Assembly: GCF_001423245.1 (NCBI RefSeq)
Contig: NZ_LMOH01000012.1
Span: 766,745-818,850 of the forward strand
DNA from: Aureimonas sp. Leaf324
GTDB taxonomy: Bacteria > Pseudomonadota > Alphaproteobacteria > Rhizobiales > Rhizobiaceae
Reading direction: 5' to 3'
DNA: 52,106 nt
Shown here: one piece after another, positions 25,108 through 34,727 of the stretch
Position numbering within the stretch: the first letter of the stretch is position 1
Layout of the letters: the number at the start of each line of letters is the position of its first letter
The notes under the pieces: generated by a model
What the model saw: the letters and a program-made list of their open reading frames with translations, nothing else
What the model was told of the DNA's origin: nothing
The model's database searches: none
Position numbers and translations under genes: made by a program

Positions 25108-25757
25108 ACCGCCGGACTTTCGTTGCCTCCACTGCCGCCGCGGCCCTCCTCGCCTTCGGCGGAGGAGCGGTCTGGTACCGCGCCGGCCGTCCCGTGATCG
25201 CGCCGCTCTCCACGGACGGCGACCGTCTCGTTCGCCCCCATTCGCCGGTCATCGGCCCCGTCGACGCGCCGGTGACGCTGGTCGAGTTCTTCGATCCGTC
25301 CTGCGAGGCCTGCCGGGCCTTCCATCCGATCCTCGGGCAGATCCTTTCCCGGTATCCCGAGGATCTGCGCCTGGTCCTGCGCTACACGCCGCTCCACGAA
25401 GGCTCGGACGAAGTCGTGCGCATCCTGGAGGCGGCACGGCGACAGGACATGTTCGAGGCGGTGCTCGACCGCCTGTTCGAACGCCAGCCCGAATGGGCTA
25501 TCCACGGGGCGCCCGACATCGCGAAGGCCTGGGAGATCGCGGGAACGGCTGGCATCGACATGGCCCGAGCCCGTCTCGACGCCGTGTCGCCGGAGGTGAG
25601 CGCCGTCCTCGAAGGGGACGTCGCGGACCTCGAGGCCGTCGGGATCCAGAAGACCCCGACCTTCTTCGTCAACGGCAAGGAGCCGGCGCAGTTCGGACCC
25701 CAGCCGCTCTACGAGGCGATCGCGGCGGCGGTCGAAAGAACGCGGACGGACAGTTGA
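25104..25757 (+). CDS. DsbA/DsbG-like thioredoxin-fold protein
   Basis: 217 residues, translationally coupled to dsbB (ATGA). The N-terminal RR (MNRRTF) with a hydrophobic stretch could be a Tat-like or Sec signal/anchor. The active site is CEAC (Cys67, Cys70) and the cis-proline loop is KTPTFFVNG. It is a DSBA-family oxidoreductase probably oxidised by the preceding DsbB. It is the last gene before a terminator-like hairpin. Confidence 0.9.
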   Translation: MNRRTFVASTAAAALLAFGGGAVWYRAGRPVIAPLSTDGDRLVRPHSPVIGPVDAPVTLVEFFDPSCEACRAFHPILGQILSRYPEDLRLVLRYTPLHEGSDEVVRILEAARRQDMFEAVLDRLFERQPEWAIHGAPDIAKAWEIAGTAGIDMARARLDAVSPEVSAVLEGDVADLEAVGIQKTPTFFVNGKEPAQFGPQPLYEAIAAAVERTRTDS

Positions 25758-25768
25758 GCGTAGGCACC

Positions 25769-25784
25769 GTCCGGAACCCCGGAC
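25769..25784 (+). terminator. Terminator-like hairpin after the copper/thiol operon
   Basis: GTCCGG-AACC-CCGGAC forms a perfect six-pair stem 11 bp after the stop. No T-tract follows, so termination may be weak or factor-dependent. Confidence 0.4.
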
Positions 25785-25924
25785 CCGACAACAGCCTTCG
25801 CCGTCGACCCGCCGTTTCCGCCCGCCGATCGCACTGATGGCCGGATTGAATCCTCCATGTCTCGGAACCGCCCCGTTTGAACCCGACAACGTCCGACGGT
25901 ATCACTGGCTAGAGGTCCGCCCTC

Positions 25925-26542
25925 ATGAATCCCGTCGACATCGACCTCGTCCAGCAGCGCCGAAAGCAGGTCCTGCGACTGTCCGCTCTCGGGCTTCTCG
26001 CCTTCTGCGTGGCGATCGGGCCGCTTTGGGCGGAGCATTCCGTCCTGGAGGAGGCGGTCGAGACGCTGGGCCTTGCCGCGATCGCCGCCGGGGTCCTCGG
26101 GCGAGCGTGGTGCTCGCTCTACATCGGTGGGCGGAAGACACGCGAGATCGTCGAACTCGGCCCCTACTCGGTCAGCCGCAACCCCCTGTACGTCTTCACC
26201 TACCTCGCCATGTTCGGCGTCGGCGCCCAATCCGGCAGCCTGACCATCGGCTTGGTTCTCGCCGTGTCGGTGGCCGCGATCTTCCGCGTCGTGATTCGAA
26301 GCGAGGAGGCCTTTCTGGCCGCGGAGTTCGGTTCTGCCTACGAGGCCTATCGCCAGCGGGTTCCGCGCTTCGGGCCCCGGTTCTCGGCTTGGCGAGACAT
26401 GCCCGTGATCGCGGTGCGCCCCGACCGCGTCGCAAGGACGCTGGCCGACGGCCTCCTGTTCCTGCTGGCTTGGCCGGCCTTCGAACTCCTCGAGGAGGCC
26501 CGCGAGTTCGGCTGGATCGGGACGGTGCTGCTCGTCCCCTGA
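25925..26542 (+). CDS. ICMT/PEMT-like membrane methyltransferase (second copy)
   Basis: 205 residues with its own upstream spacer of 167 bp. Hydrophobic helices cover the first 110 residues. The family core is ELGPYSVSRNPLYVFTYLA and RSEEAFLAAEFGSAYEAY, which binds S-adenosylmethionine. Unlike the first copy it carries an extra C-terminal hydrophobic segment (TLADGLLFLLAWPAFELL). Its substrate is unknown. Confidence 0.85.
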   Translation: MNPVDIDLVQQRRKQVLRLSALGLLAFCVAIGPLWAEHSVLEEAVETLGLAAIAAGVLGRAWCSLYIGGRKTREIVELGPYSVSRNPLYVFTYLAMFGVGAQSGSLTIGLVLAVSVAAIFRVVIRSEEAFLAAEFGSAYEAYRQRVPRFGPRFSAWRDMPVIAVRPDRVARTLADGLLFLLAWPAFELLEEAREFGWIGTVLLVP

Positions 26543-26719
26543 CGCTCGGTTCAGTCCTCTTCGCCGCAGGTCAAGCCACGGCGGTTCGAGCCAGCGTCCG
26601 GTGGACTAGGACGATCGGCGAAACCGCCGCCACCGAGGGCGACCGGGAGTGCCGCAGGAGCCTGCACGCGAGGGTAAGGCACGTCGAACCCGTGGCCTTG
26701 TGAGCCTGCGGGACCGATC

Positions 26720-27265
26720 TCAGTTCGCCGTTCTTCGCGCCGCGGCTTCGTCGAGCTTGCCCAGCCATTCCGGGTTCGAAGGATCGTGATGGTGGATGTC
26801 GTCGGCCTCGCGATCCCCCTTGACCCTCGCGGACAGGGTCTGCACAGTCCCGTCACGAAAGGCGAGATCGAGCGACACCCTATCCCCAATGGAGATCGGA
26901 TCCCTTGGCGTCAGGTGCATGGGGATCCCCCGTTGCAACATCACCAGTTCGGCATGGCCTGGGATCGGCACGGCAGACCGCTCCTCCTCCACCCCGTCTC
27001 GGGACCGCGTCGATGGCTGGACGAAGCGCACATGACTGAAGGCGCCGCTCAAGACGGCTTCGAGGCGTGCCTCCTCGGAGGTGCCGTTCCAGATGACAAG
27101 ATACCCCTCCAGATCGCCGTCGCCCCCTTTCGGGGGAGCCGCGACGATCGCCAGTTCCGCGACCAGCGCGGACGACGACGCACCCAAGGAACTGGCAGTG
27201 GCCGGCAGTCCCGCCAGCGACAGCCAGACCAACGGGACCAACCAGGTACGTGCATTTGCCATCAT
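26720..27265 (-). CDS. Exported PCu(A)C-like protein with altered copper ligands
   Basis: 181 residues from the ATG pair at 27265 after ACCGGAG. The signal peptide ends around residue 24 (GLPATAS). The body follows the PCu(A)C pattern (GYLVIWNGTSEEARL, FSHVRFVQ, GIPMHLTPRD, DRVSLDLAFRDG). The canonical HxxxxxxxxxM...HxM ligands are only partly kept, and the C-terminus carries a histidine patch (DDIHHHDP). It may bind metal differently or be a structural relative. It lies close to an L,D-transpeptidase on the same strand. Confidence 0.72.
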   Translation of the reverse strand: MMANARTWLVPLVWLSLAGLPATASSLGASSSALVAELAIVAAPPKGGDGDLEGYLVIWNGTSEEARLEAVLSGAFSHVRFVQPSTRSRDGVEEERSAVPIPGHAELVMLQRGIPMHLTPRDPISIGDRVSLDLAFRDGTVQTLSARVKGDREADDIHHHDPSNPEWLGKLDEAAARRTAN

Positions 27266-27423
27266 GCGGCTCCGGTTCGAAAGCGGTTCGTTCCCGGTGT
27301 CACGGCCTTGCGGCGCGAACACGTTCGCGATCACCGCGACCGCGACGGTCGACGGCCCCGCCCGACCGGGCGGGGAAATGGCGAGGCAGCCTGACGGGAG
27401 CGGGTCCTGTCTTTTGCGCGACC

Positions 27424-28143
27424 CTACGCCGATGCCACAAGCCCTCCTCGGACCAGGATTGGCGACGGCGTCAAGACGCGCGCGTAGAGGTCGATGATGT
27501 CCTGGTTCAGCAACCGCACGCAGCCGCTGGAGACGGCCTTGCCGATCGTCCAGACCTCGGGTGTCCCATGGAGGCGGTAGAGCGTGTCGAGCCCGTCCTG
27601 GAAGATATAGAGGGCACGCGCGCCCAGGGGATTGCTGAGGCCGGGAGCCTGGCCACCGTTCTCCGCGCTGAAGCGCTCGAGCTCCGGCTGGCGCCGGATC
27701 ATCTCGGCCGGGGGTGTCCACGTGGGCCAGGGCCGCTTCCACTGGATGACACCCTTGCCGGACCAGGTGAAGCCCTGCCTTCCCAATCCGACGCCGTAGC
27801 GCAGTGCCTCCCCGTTCTCGCGGACCAGGTAGAGGAAGTAGTTGTCCGTGTCGACGACGACCGTCCCGGGACGCTCGCCCGTCGGGTCCCGCACGACCTG
27901 ACGGTAGAACCGGGGTTCGATCTTGCGCAGGTCCACCGCGGGGATCGGGAACCTCTCCTCCGGCATGGCACGGTACATGGAGCGATAGTTCGGATCGATG
28001 GGAGGATCCACCGTCGGCGCCGTTGCCGGGGGAGTCGCCCCGGTGGTCGTGCAGCCGGGCAGGACGAGCGCGCCCAAGGGAAGGGCTGCCAGTGTCAGGA
28101 ACTGCCGGCGGGTGCGATGAAGTGAGTTCGGCTCGGTGGCCAT
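27424..28143 (-). CDS. YkuD-type L,D-transpeptidase
   Basis: 239 residues. The N-terminal signal RTRRQFLTLAALPLG leads to a lipobox LVLPGC, so it may be a lipoprotein, possibly Tat-exported. The catalytic motif is HGTPEVWTIGKAVSSGCVRL, with the conserved histidine, serine-glycine-cysteine and arginine. Such enzymes make 3-3 crosslinks or attach proteins to peptidoglycan and are numerous in Hyphomicrobiales. It is upstream of the PCu(A)C-like gene in the same direction, 158 bp away. Confidence 0.92.
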   Translation of the reverse strand: MATEPNSLHRTRRQFLTLAALPLGALVLPGCTTTGATPPATAPTVDPPIDPNYRSMYRAMPEERFPIPAVDLRKIEPRFYRQVVRDPTGERPGTVVVDTDNYFLYLVRENGEALRYGVGLGRQGFTWSGKGVIQWKRPWPTWTPPAEMIRRQPELERFSAENGGQAPGLSNPLGARALYIFQDGLDTLYRLHGTPEVWTIGKAVSSGCVRLLNQDIIDLYARVLTPSPILVRGGLVASA

Positions 28144-28234
28144 TCGCGCATTCGCTTTCGTGAACGTGAACGCTTGGCACCCACCGATGGGATGGGCGCC
28201 GCATGAAGACGCGTTCGGCGGAACGTCTCCTCGG

Positions 28235-28618
28235 CTATGCCGGGGGAGCCGTCAGCGTGAGCGTCGCGGACACGTCGAGTGGGCGCGGAGGAGGAAGAGC
28301 GACGGACATAACGACCGAAGCGGGCCATGGTGGCGCCTGAAGGCGGAGAACAACGGAGGAGCCGCCCGGTCGCTGGAGGACGAACTCCTCGACGGACCAA
28401 CAGTTCGAGTGGCAGTTCTCGGACGCTGGCGTCGGGAGGTGCGAGCCGCCCTGTCGATCCGACCTACCTGCGGATTCAGGGGGTCGCGTGGCGACGGAGG
28501 GGGCGGCGTCGGCCCAAGGGACTTGGCGCTGTGCAGTCGTCGCCGATGCAACAGCGCCGTGCATGTCCAGCACGACGGCCATCATGAGAACCCAGCACAG
28601 AAACAACCGACGTATCAT
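28235..28618 (-). CDS. Small exported protein of unknown function
   Basis: 127 residues with a clear signal peptide (MIRRLFLCWVLMMAVVLDM to HGAVASA). The mature part has a cysteine-histidine cluster ENCHSNCWS and a proline-rich hydrophobic C-terminus (VALPPPRPLDVSATL). I do not recognise a family. Its setting among copper, thiol and respiratory genes and its CH-rich motif suggest metal binding. A similarly built histidine-rich protein is at 33011. Confidence 0.6.
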   Translation of the reverse strand: MIRRLFLCWVLMMAVVLDMHGAVASATTAQRQVPWADAAPSVATRPPESAGRSDRQGGSHLPTPASENCHSNCWSVEEFVLQRPGGSSVVLRLQAPPWPASVVMSVALPPPRPLDVSATLTLTAPPA

Positions 28619-29099
28619 GCACGCCTGCCCCGTCGACGACGGCGGCGAGCGCTAGGCGACGGCGCGGTCGGCACAGCCCAGCCGACCGCCGCAATCGCCG
28701 CGCGCGGGAACTCCGGTGGGAGCCTTCCGACGTCTTGTTGCCAACGGCACATCGCCTTCCTCGTCCATGGGAATCTTCAGGGCACGGGCCCGTGGCGGCA
28801 ACGTGTCCGCCGTTGGTTAAGTTTTCCTCTCCACCACGACGGGAGGCAGCCTGGCTCGCGACCCGTGTATCCAGTGCTGAAGGGGGCGCACTGAGAGCAC
28901 CTTCTCCGGCGCCCTCGGCTTTCCGCAGCGTTTGGGTTGATGCTCGAGACCGCCCGGCCGTTCGTACCGGTCGCGATCGGGACGGCCCGTTCACGCAATC
29001 GTGGTGATCCGGATGCACCGGGACAGTCGCCGTTGGGCGATTTGTCCAGTTGGCCTGCGAGGCCGATCCGTCCCTTTTGCCGGGCAAAGGAGGACGTTC
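28619..29099. promoter_or_regulatory. Upstream region of the cytochrome bd operon
   Basis: No convincing gene lies in these 481 bp. The region must hold the cyd promoter and that of the leftward small exported protein. I looked for an FNR/ANR-type TTGAT-N4-ATCAA site and did not find one. A clear ribosome site AAAGGAGG stands directly before cydA. Confidence 0.4.
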
Positions 29100-30505
<1,406 letters not shown>

Positions 30506-30509
<4 letters not shown>

Positions 30510-31516
30510 CCGGCGTCGACCTCGACCTTGCGACCGTCTGGGCGTTCATCCTGGCGTTCGCTGTCTTCGCCTACGTCGTCATGGACGGCTTCGACCTCGG
30601 GATCGGCATCCTGTTCCCGGTTTTCGAAGTCGGCCCGGAGCGCGACAAGGCGATGAACTCGATCGCCCCCGTCTGGGACGGCAACGAGACATGGCTGGTG
30701 CTGGGAGGCGGAGGCCTGTTCGCGGCGTTTCCGCTCGCCTACGGCGTGGTCATGACGGCGCTCTACCCACCGATCATCGCCATGCTCCTCGGCCTCGTCT
30801 TTCGAGGCGTTGCCTTCGAGGCACGCTGGCGCGATCCCGCGCACCGCCGGGGCTGGGATTTCGCCTTCACCTGCGGATCCATCGTCGCCGCCTTTTCGCA
30901 GGGCGTGATCCTCGGGGCGCTGCTCCAGGGCATCGAGATCGAGGGGCGCGCCTACGCGGGTGGATGGCTCGACTGGCTGACGCCGTTCAGCGTCCTGACG
31001 GGCATCGGCGTCGTCTGCGGTTACGCCCTGCTCGGCGCGACTTGGCTCATCTGGAAGACGGACGGCGGGACGCAGGACCACGCTTTCCGTCTCGCCGGAC
31101 GGTACGGCGTCGCCACGCTCGTCGCGATCGGGCTGGTCAGCCTTGCGACTCTTGGCCTCGACTACGGATATCGCGACAAGTGGCTGAGCTTTCCCGCCGT
31201 GCTCCTGACGGCCCAGGTACCGCTCCTGACCACGATACTGGCCTTCGCGTTCCACCGCTCGATCCGCAAGCGCCGGGAGATCCGACCGTTCTTCTTGGCG
31301 CTGGCCCTGTTCCTTATGAGCTTCGTGGGTCTTGGCATCAGCATGTATCCGTTCATCGTGCCGGATGCCCTGACTATCTGGCAGGCGGCGGCACCAGCGT
31401 CGAGCCAATGGTTCATGCTCGTCGGTTCCGCGGTCCTGATCCCGATCATCCTCTGCTACACGGCGTTCTCCTACTGGGTGTTCCGGGGCAAGGTTGCCGA
31501 GGACGGGTACCACTGA
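30506..31516 (+). CDS. cydB: Cytochrome bd-type ubiquinol oxidase subunit II (CIO type)
   Basis: 336 residues, ATGA overlap with subunit I. Motifs VMDGFDLGIGIL near the N-terminus and PVWDGNETWLVLGGG are diagnostic of CydB/CioB. About eight membrane helices. It forms the heterodimer with subunit I. No cydDC exporter for haem assembly is present nearby. It overlaps the small subunit gene by one base. Confidence 0.95.
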
Positions 31517-31641
31517 TGGACGAGGGCATGAACGCGGGACCCTGGTGGAAGCGCCTCCTATGGCTAGTGGTCATCTGGGCGGCGAGCCTCGTGGCGCTCG
31601 GAGTCGTCGCGCTCGTCATCCGGTACTGGTTGAACGGGTGA
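31516..31641 (+). CDS. Small membrane subunit of bd oxidase (DUF2474/CydX-like)
   Basis: 41 residues, one transmembrane helix: PWWKRLLWLVVIWAASLVAL. The start overlaps the cydB stop (TGATG). Tiny single-helix proteins after cydB stabilise the haem site (CydX, CbdX); this one matches the DUF2474 pattern of CIO-type operons with the WWKR start. Another possible start is the ATG at 31528. Confidence 0.8.
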   Translation: MDEGMNAGPWWKRLLWLVVIWAASLVALGVVALVIRYWLNG

Positions 31642-31689
31642 ACCGGCTGCATCACTGCGTCCGACGACCGTCGCCGCAACCGTGCGATC

Positions 31690-31711
31690 GGGCGCCAGGG
31701 TTCCGGCGCCC
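31690..31711. terminator. Hairpin between cyd operon and convergent methyltransferase gene
   Basis: GGGCGCC-AGGGTTCC-GGCGCCC is a perfect seven-pair stem with an eight-base loop, placed between two convergent genes. It may act for both strands, but no T-run is visible on either side. Confidence 0.5.
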
Positions 31712-31778
31712 GCCACCAACTCAGCTCGCCGAGGTCATCGGCAGCAGCCCGAGGATTGGGACCTCCCTGGCCCGGAGG

Positions 31779-32696
31779 TCATTCGCTGCGCCTTCGGAAC
31801 ACCAGCACTTCATGTCCGGCCTCCGGCGGTAGAACCAAACGGGCCAGGTCTACAGCCGTCTCGCAGGAGAAGTCCGGCGCCGCACGGTACGCCTCCCTTG
31901 CTCCCGTTGCGAAAGCGTATCGGCTTCCCACGACCACGTAGGTCTGGACACTAGGCGTCTCGAATACGGCGGCCTCGAACGGGTTCCCCGGCGGAGGCCA
32001 GGAGCATATGACGACCTCGGGCGCGTGCACCTTGAGCGCCTCCCTCGCATCCATCTTCCCAACGAAGTCCGGGTAGCGGATCTCGTGCCCCCAGCTCATG
32101 TCGTCGACCGCGACGACCGGGACGCCGGCTCCGGCGAGGAAACGGGTCAGCGTGCCGTCGCCGGCCGCGATCTCGAGGCACCGCCTGCCGCCGACCATTC
32201 GCGCGACGGCATCGACGAACTCGCGCGACAGGAAGCAGTAGGTCCCTCGAGCCTGTTCGCGCGACAGGAAGGCACCCTTGTCGCGGACGAACGGCCAGGC
32301 CAGGCGGAACACACGGATCGAGACGGGCTTCTTATTGCCGTCACCGTCACGCAACAGGCCGGACGCGACCGCCGCGGACATCCTGCCGATGGTGGAAGAA
32401 GCTCCCCCGCCTTGCGTTACGGCGTCGGTCCCGATCCGCTGGATGGCAAGGATCGCCATGCGCTGGCGGACCAGCCGCAGCGTCTCCTCCTTGCGACCCT
32501 TCCTTCCGGCTGGTCGGGCCGACGTTGCCGTTTCGCGCCGCACCAGGATCTCGTCCAGTCGTTCGGCGGAGCGCTCGACGATGGCCGTCGCCATGTCATT
32601 CTCGACGCGCGCCCACTCGTCGGGAAAGCGGGAACGCATGGACTGGAGGTCGGGCCTGGAGCCCAACCAAGCCCTGACGTCGAACCCCTCCTTCAC
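31779..32696 (-). CDS. SAM-dependent methyltransferase-like protein
   Basis: 305 residues from a GTG at 32696 that overlaps the preceding small ORF's stop (GTGA), with GGGGTGAC upstream; this decides the start. Residues 1-120 are charged and helical (KGRKEETLRLVRQRMAILA). The C-terminal half is a Rossmann-type methyltransferase: CLEIAAGDGTLTRFLAG is the SAM motif, and VVICSWPPPGNPFEAAVF stands where motif IV of N-methyltransferases (NPPY-like) lies. Its substrate is unknown. It could modify nucleic acid, protein or a small molecule. Confidence 0.72.
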   Translation of the reverse strand: MKEGFDVRAWLGSRPDLQSMRSRFPDEWARVENDMATAIVERSAERLDEILVRRETATSARPAGRKGRKEETLRLVRQRMAILAIQRIGTDAVTQGGGASSTIGRMSAAVASGLLRDGDGNKKPVSIRVFRLAWPFVRDKGAFLSREQARGTYCFLSREFVDAVARMVGGRRCLEIAAGDGTLTRFLAGAGVPVVAVDDMSWGHEIRYPDFVGKMDAREALKVHAPEVVICSWPPPGNPFEAAVFETPSVQTYVVVGSRYAFATGAREAYRAAPDFSCETAVDLARLVLPPEAGHEVLVFRRRSE

Positions 32697-32947
32697 GTTG
32701 TCACCCCGCGGAGCGACAGTTTCGTCCGGCACCCGGCATCCATGGGCATAGCACCAAGCGGGACGAAAGGCGTCGCGCTCATTCCGCCGATCGCCTGGTC
32801 GTGGAGCGGGTCACCGGCGGCGGCGGCCTTGGCATGGGTGGTTGTGGCAACGGCCAGCATCGCGAACGATGCGGACAGGGGCATGGGAGGAGCCGCCCGG
32901 GTCGCTTCGTGCGAGCGGGTGCGGCCTTCCGCGGAAGGTCGTGTCAT
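32693..32947 (-). CDS. Small exported protein of unknown function, coupled to the methyltransferase gene
   Basis: Up to 84 residues; the start could be 32947 or the internal ATG at 32884. After a basic stretch, MPLSASFAMLAVATTTHAKA looks like a signal peptide, and the mature part is short with a methionine-rich piece (GGMSATPFVPLGAMPMD). The four-base GTGA overlap with the next gene supports real translation. No family is recognised. It lies 63 bp after the histidine-rich exported protein. Confidence 0.5.
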   Translation of the reverse strand: MTRPSAEGRTRSHEATRAAPPMPLSASFAMLAVATTTHAKAAAAGDPLHDQAIGGMSATPFVPLGAMPMDAGCRTKLSLRGVTT

Positions 32948-33010
32948 GAATGGGTTCCGAGTGTCCGAATGCTGTCGTGCCGCGTCGGCCGGGAGCCCGC
33001 GCGGCGGCGG

Positions 33011-33397
33011 TCAGGCGATCTCGGTTGGTCTCGGAGGGCGGTCGAGGGTCGTGGAGAGGCTCGGGCGGGGATTGTCGGCTGCCGAAGCGTGAACAGAGCG
33101 GCCAGCGTGCGCGATGAGCGGAGGAAACTCGGGCGGGATGCCGAGCTTCTCGTGGCCATGGTCGCCGGAGTTGTGCGCGTGAAGGCCGTTGGCGACCTTG
33201 GTGGTCTTCTCGGTGGGGCCGTCGTCCAGGTCGCGGGGATGCACGGCGTTGTCCAGCGCCGCCGTCGAATGGCTTCCCTTGTCAGGATCGTGGTAGACGG
33301 ACGGGCCGATCGACACGCACAGCAAAGCGACGACAACCGCGAGCGCAATCGTCAAACGTCCAGCGATGGCTCGGCCGAGCGTCCGCATGCAGCCCAT
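33011..33397 (-). CDS. Small histidine-rich exported protein of unknown function
   Basis: 128 residues from the ATG at 33397 (or 33388). One hydrophobic segment (RLTIALAVVVALLCVSIG) acts as signal or anchor. The periplasmic part holds HDPDKGSHSTAALDNAVH and GLHAHNSGDHGHEKLG, rich in His and Asp, which suggests divalent-metal binding as in small metal-resistance accessory proteins. It is probably the first gene of a three-gene leftward run. Confidence 0.6.
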   Translation of the reverse strand: MGCMRTLGRAIAGRLTIALAVVVALLCVSIGPSVYHDPDKGSHSTAALDNAVHPRDLDDGPTEKTTKVANGLHAHNSGDHGHEKLGIPPEFPPLIAHAGRSVHASAADNPRPSLSTTLDRPPRPTEIA

Positions 33398-33505
33398 ACA
33401 GGATCCCCTGGGGGGCCAGAGAATGTTCCGCTCCCCGCGCGAACCTTGTCGTCGCAGACCATCGCGAGGTCAAGGTTTCGGCTTGGCGCCAACCAAACCT
33501 TACTA

Positions 33506-34339
33506 GGCTCAGGACTCGTTGATCAGAGCCAGAAGAGGACGGTGACCGCGATGCAGATGGCTGAGGAGAAGGTGTGGGCGCATCGGTCGTAGCGGGTGGC
33601 GATGCGTCGCCAGTCCTTGAGGCGGCCGACCATGATCTCGATCCTGTGGCGCTGCCTGTAGAGTACGGGATCGTGGGGGACCGGGTTCTTGCGCTTGGCC
33701 CGTGACGGAATGCAGGCGGCGATGCCGCGCTCGGCGAGCGCCTGGCGTAGCCAGTCGGCATCATAGCCCTTGTCGGCCAGCATCTCCCTGGCGGGCGGCA
33801 AGTGCGCCAGCATCAGGCGAGCGCCACGATAGTCGCTGGTCTGGCCCTCGGTGAGCGTCATGACGAGGGGACGCCCCTGTCCGTCGCAGACGGCGTGCAG
33901 CTTGGAGTTCAGGCCGCCCTTGGTGCGTCCGATACGTCGGGGAACATCCCCCCTTTGAGCAGGCTCGCCGCCGTGCGGTGCGCCTTCAGATGCGTGGCAT
34001 CGATCATGATGCGCTCCGGTCTTGATCCTTCACCCGCAAGCGCGGCGAAGATGCGGTTGAAGACGCCAAGCCGCGACCAGCGGATGAAGCGGTTGTACAA
34101 GGTCTTGTGCGGCCCGTAGTCCGCCGGCGCATCCTTCCACTGCAAGCCGTTGCGGATCACGTAGACGATGCCGCTCACCACACGCCGGTCGTCGACGCGC
34201 GGCACCCCATGGGACAGCGGGAAGTGCGGCGATATCCGCGCCATCTGGCGCTCGCTCAACAGAAACAGCTTGGCCATCGGAAATTCCTCCAATGCCTAAC
34301 TGAATCACGCCTCAAAACAAATTAATAGGTCCTTGAGCC
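33506..34339 (-). mobile_element. Complete IS5-family (IS427-group) insertion sequence
   Basis: The 834-bp element is bounded by imperfect inverted repeats: GGCTCAGGACTCGTTGAT on the left and GGCTCAAGGACCTATTAAT read inward from the right. TA occurs on both sides (33504-33505 and 34340-34341), matching the TA target duplication of this group. It carries one transposase gene in two frames. It ends only nine bases from the stop of the DUF3223 gene. Confidence 0.85.
33523..34277 (-). CDS. IS5/IS427-group transposase made by -1 frameshifting
   Basis: The first frame starts at 34277 (MAKLFLLSERQMARI) after GGAGGAA and contains MIDATHLKAHRT. The second frame carries KLHAVCDGQGRPLVM, the DKGYDADWLRQAL region and HRIEIMVGRLKDWRRIA, completing the DDE catalytic domain. 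The two join at a run of six G on the coding strand (complement of 33948-33953): a -1 slip there gives RGDVPRRIGRTKGGLNS, the continuous family sequence. The slippery run is typical of programmed frameshifting in this group, so the gene is probably functional. Confidence 0.85.
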
Positions 34340-34348
34340 TACACTCCA

Positions 34349-34699
34349 TCACGCCTCATAGACGACGGCATGCGGCTGGTGGCGGTCTCTTTCCCGTACC
34401 TTGCGGGTCGCGTAGACACACGCTTTGTGCGAGAACTTCTCGGTCGATCCGTCCGCGCGGTTCGCCCAGAAGCATTTGGTGCCGTAGTCGGCGGTCCGAA
34501 CACTGAAATGCGTGATGCCGCCACCCTTGATGGTCTCGGCTTCGGGATGCCTCTCCAGAGCGGCATGCAGGATAACGGCGTCCTCGGCGCTGACCCGGTC
34601 CCCGACATCGTAGCGATTGAGTATGCTCCGCAGGTACTCGGCGGCATCCCCTTTCTTCGCGAACTGCATGACACCGAAGCTGATGGGCATCGCGGGCAT
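34349..34699 (-). CDS. DUF3223 (DCL-like) domain protein
   Basis: 116 residues. The pattern GDAAEYLRSILNRYDVGDRV, then HPEAETIKGGGITHFSV and CFWANRADGSTEKFSHKACV fits the DUF3223/DCL family, named from a plant plastid protein involved in rRNA processing; the bacterial role is not known. It starts 28 bp after the end of the broken helicase gene on the same strand, so the two were probably co-transcribed. The gene itself looks intact although an IS lies against its 3' end. Confidence 0.8.
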   Translation of the reverse strand: MPAMPISFGVMQFAKKGDAAEYLRSILNRYDVGDRVSAEDAVILHAALERHPEAETIKGGGITHFSVRTADYGTKCFWANRADGSTEKFSHKACVYATRKVRERDRHQPHAVVYEA

Positions 34700-34727
34700 G
34701 TGAACCTCCTTCGCACGTTTGGGACGG

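Noticed and set aside
28619-29099. An FNR/ANR site upstream of the bd oxidase
   Set aside because: I searched for TTGAT-N4-ATCAA or near versions and found none convincing; TTGAT near 28937 has no matching right half.
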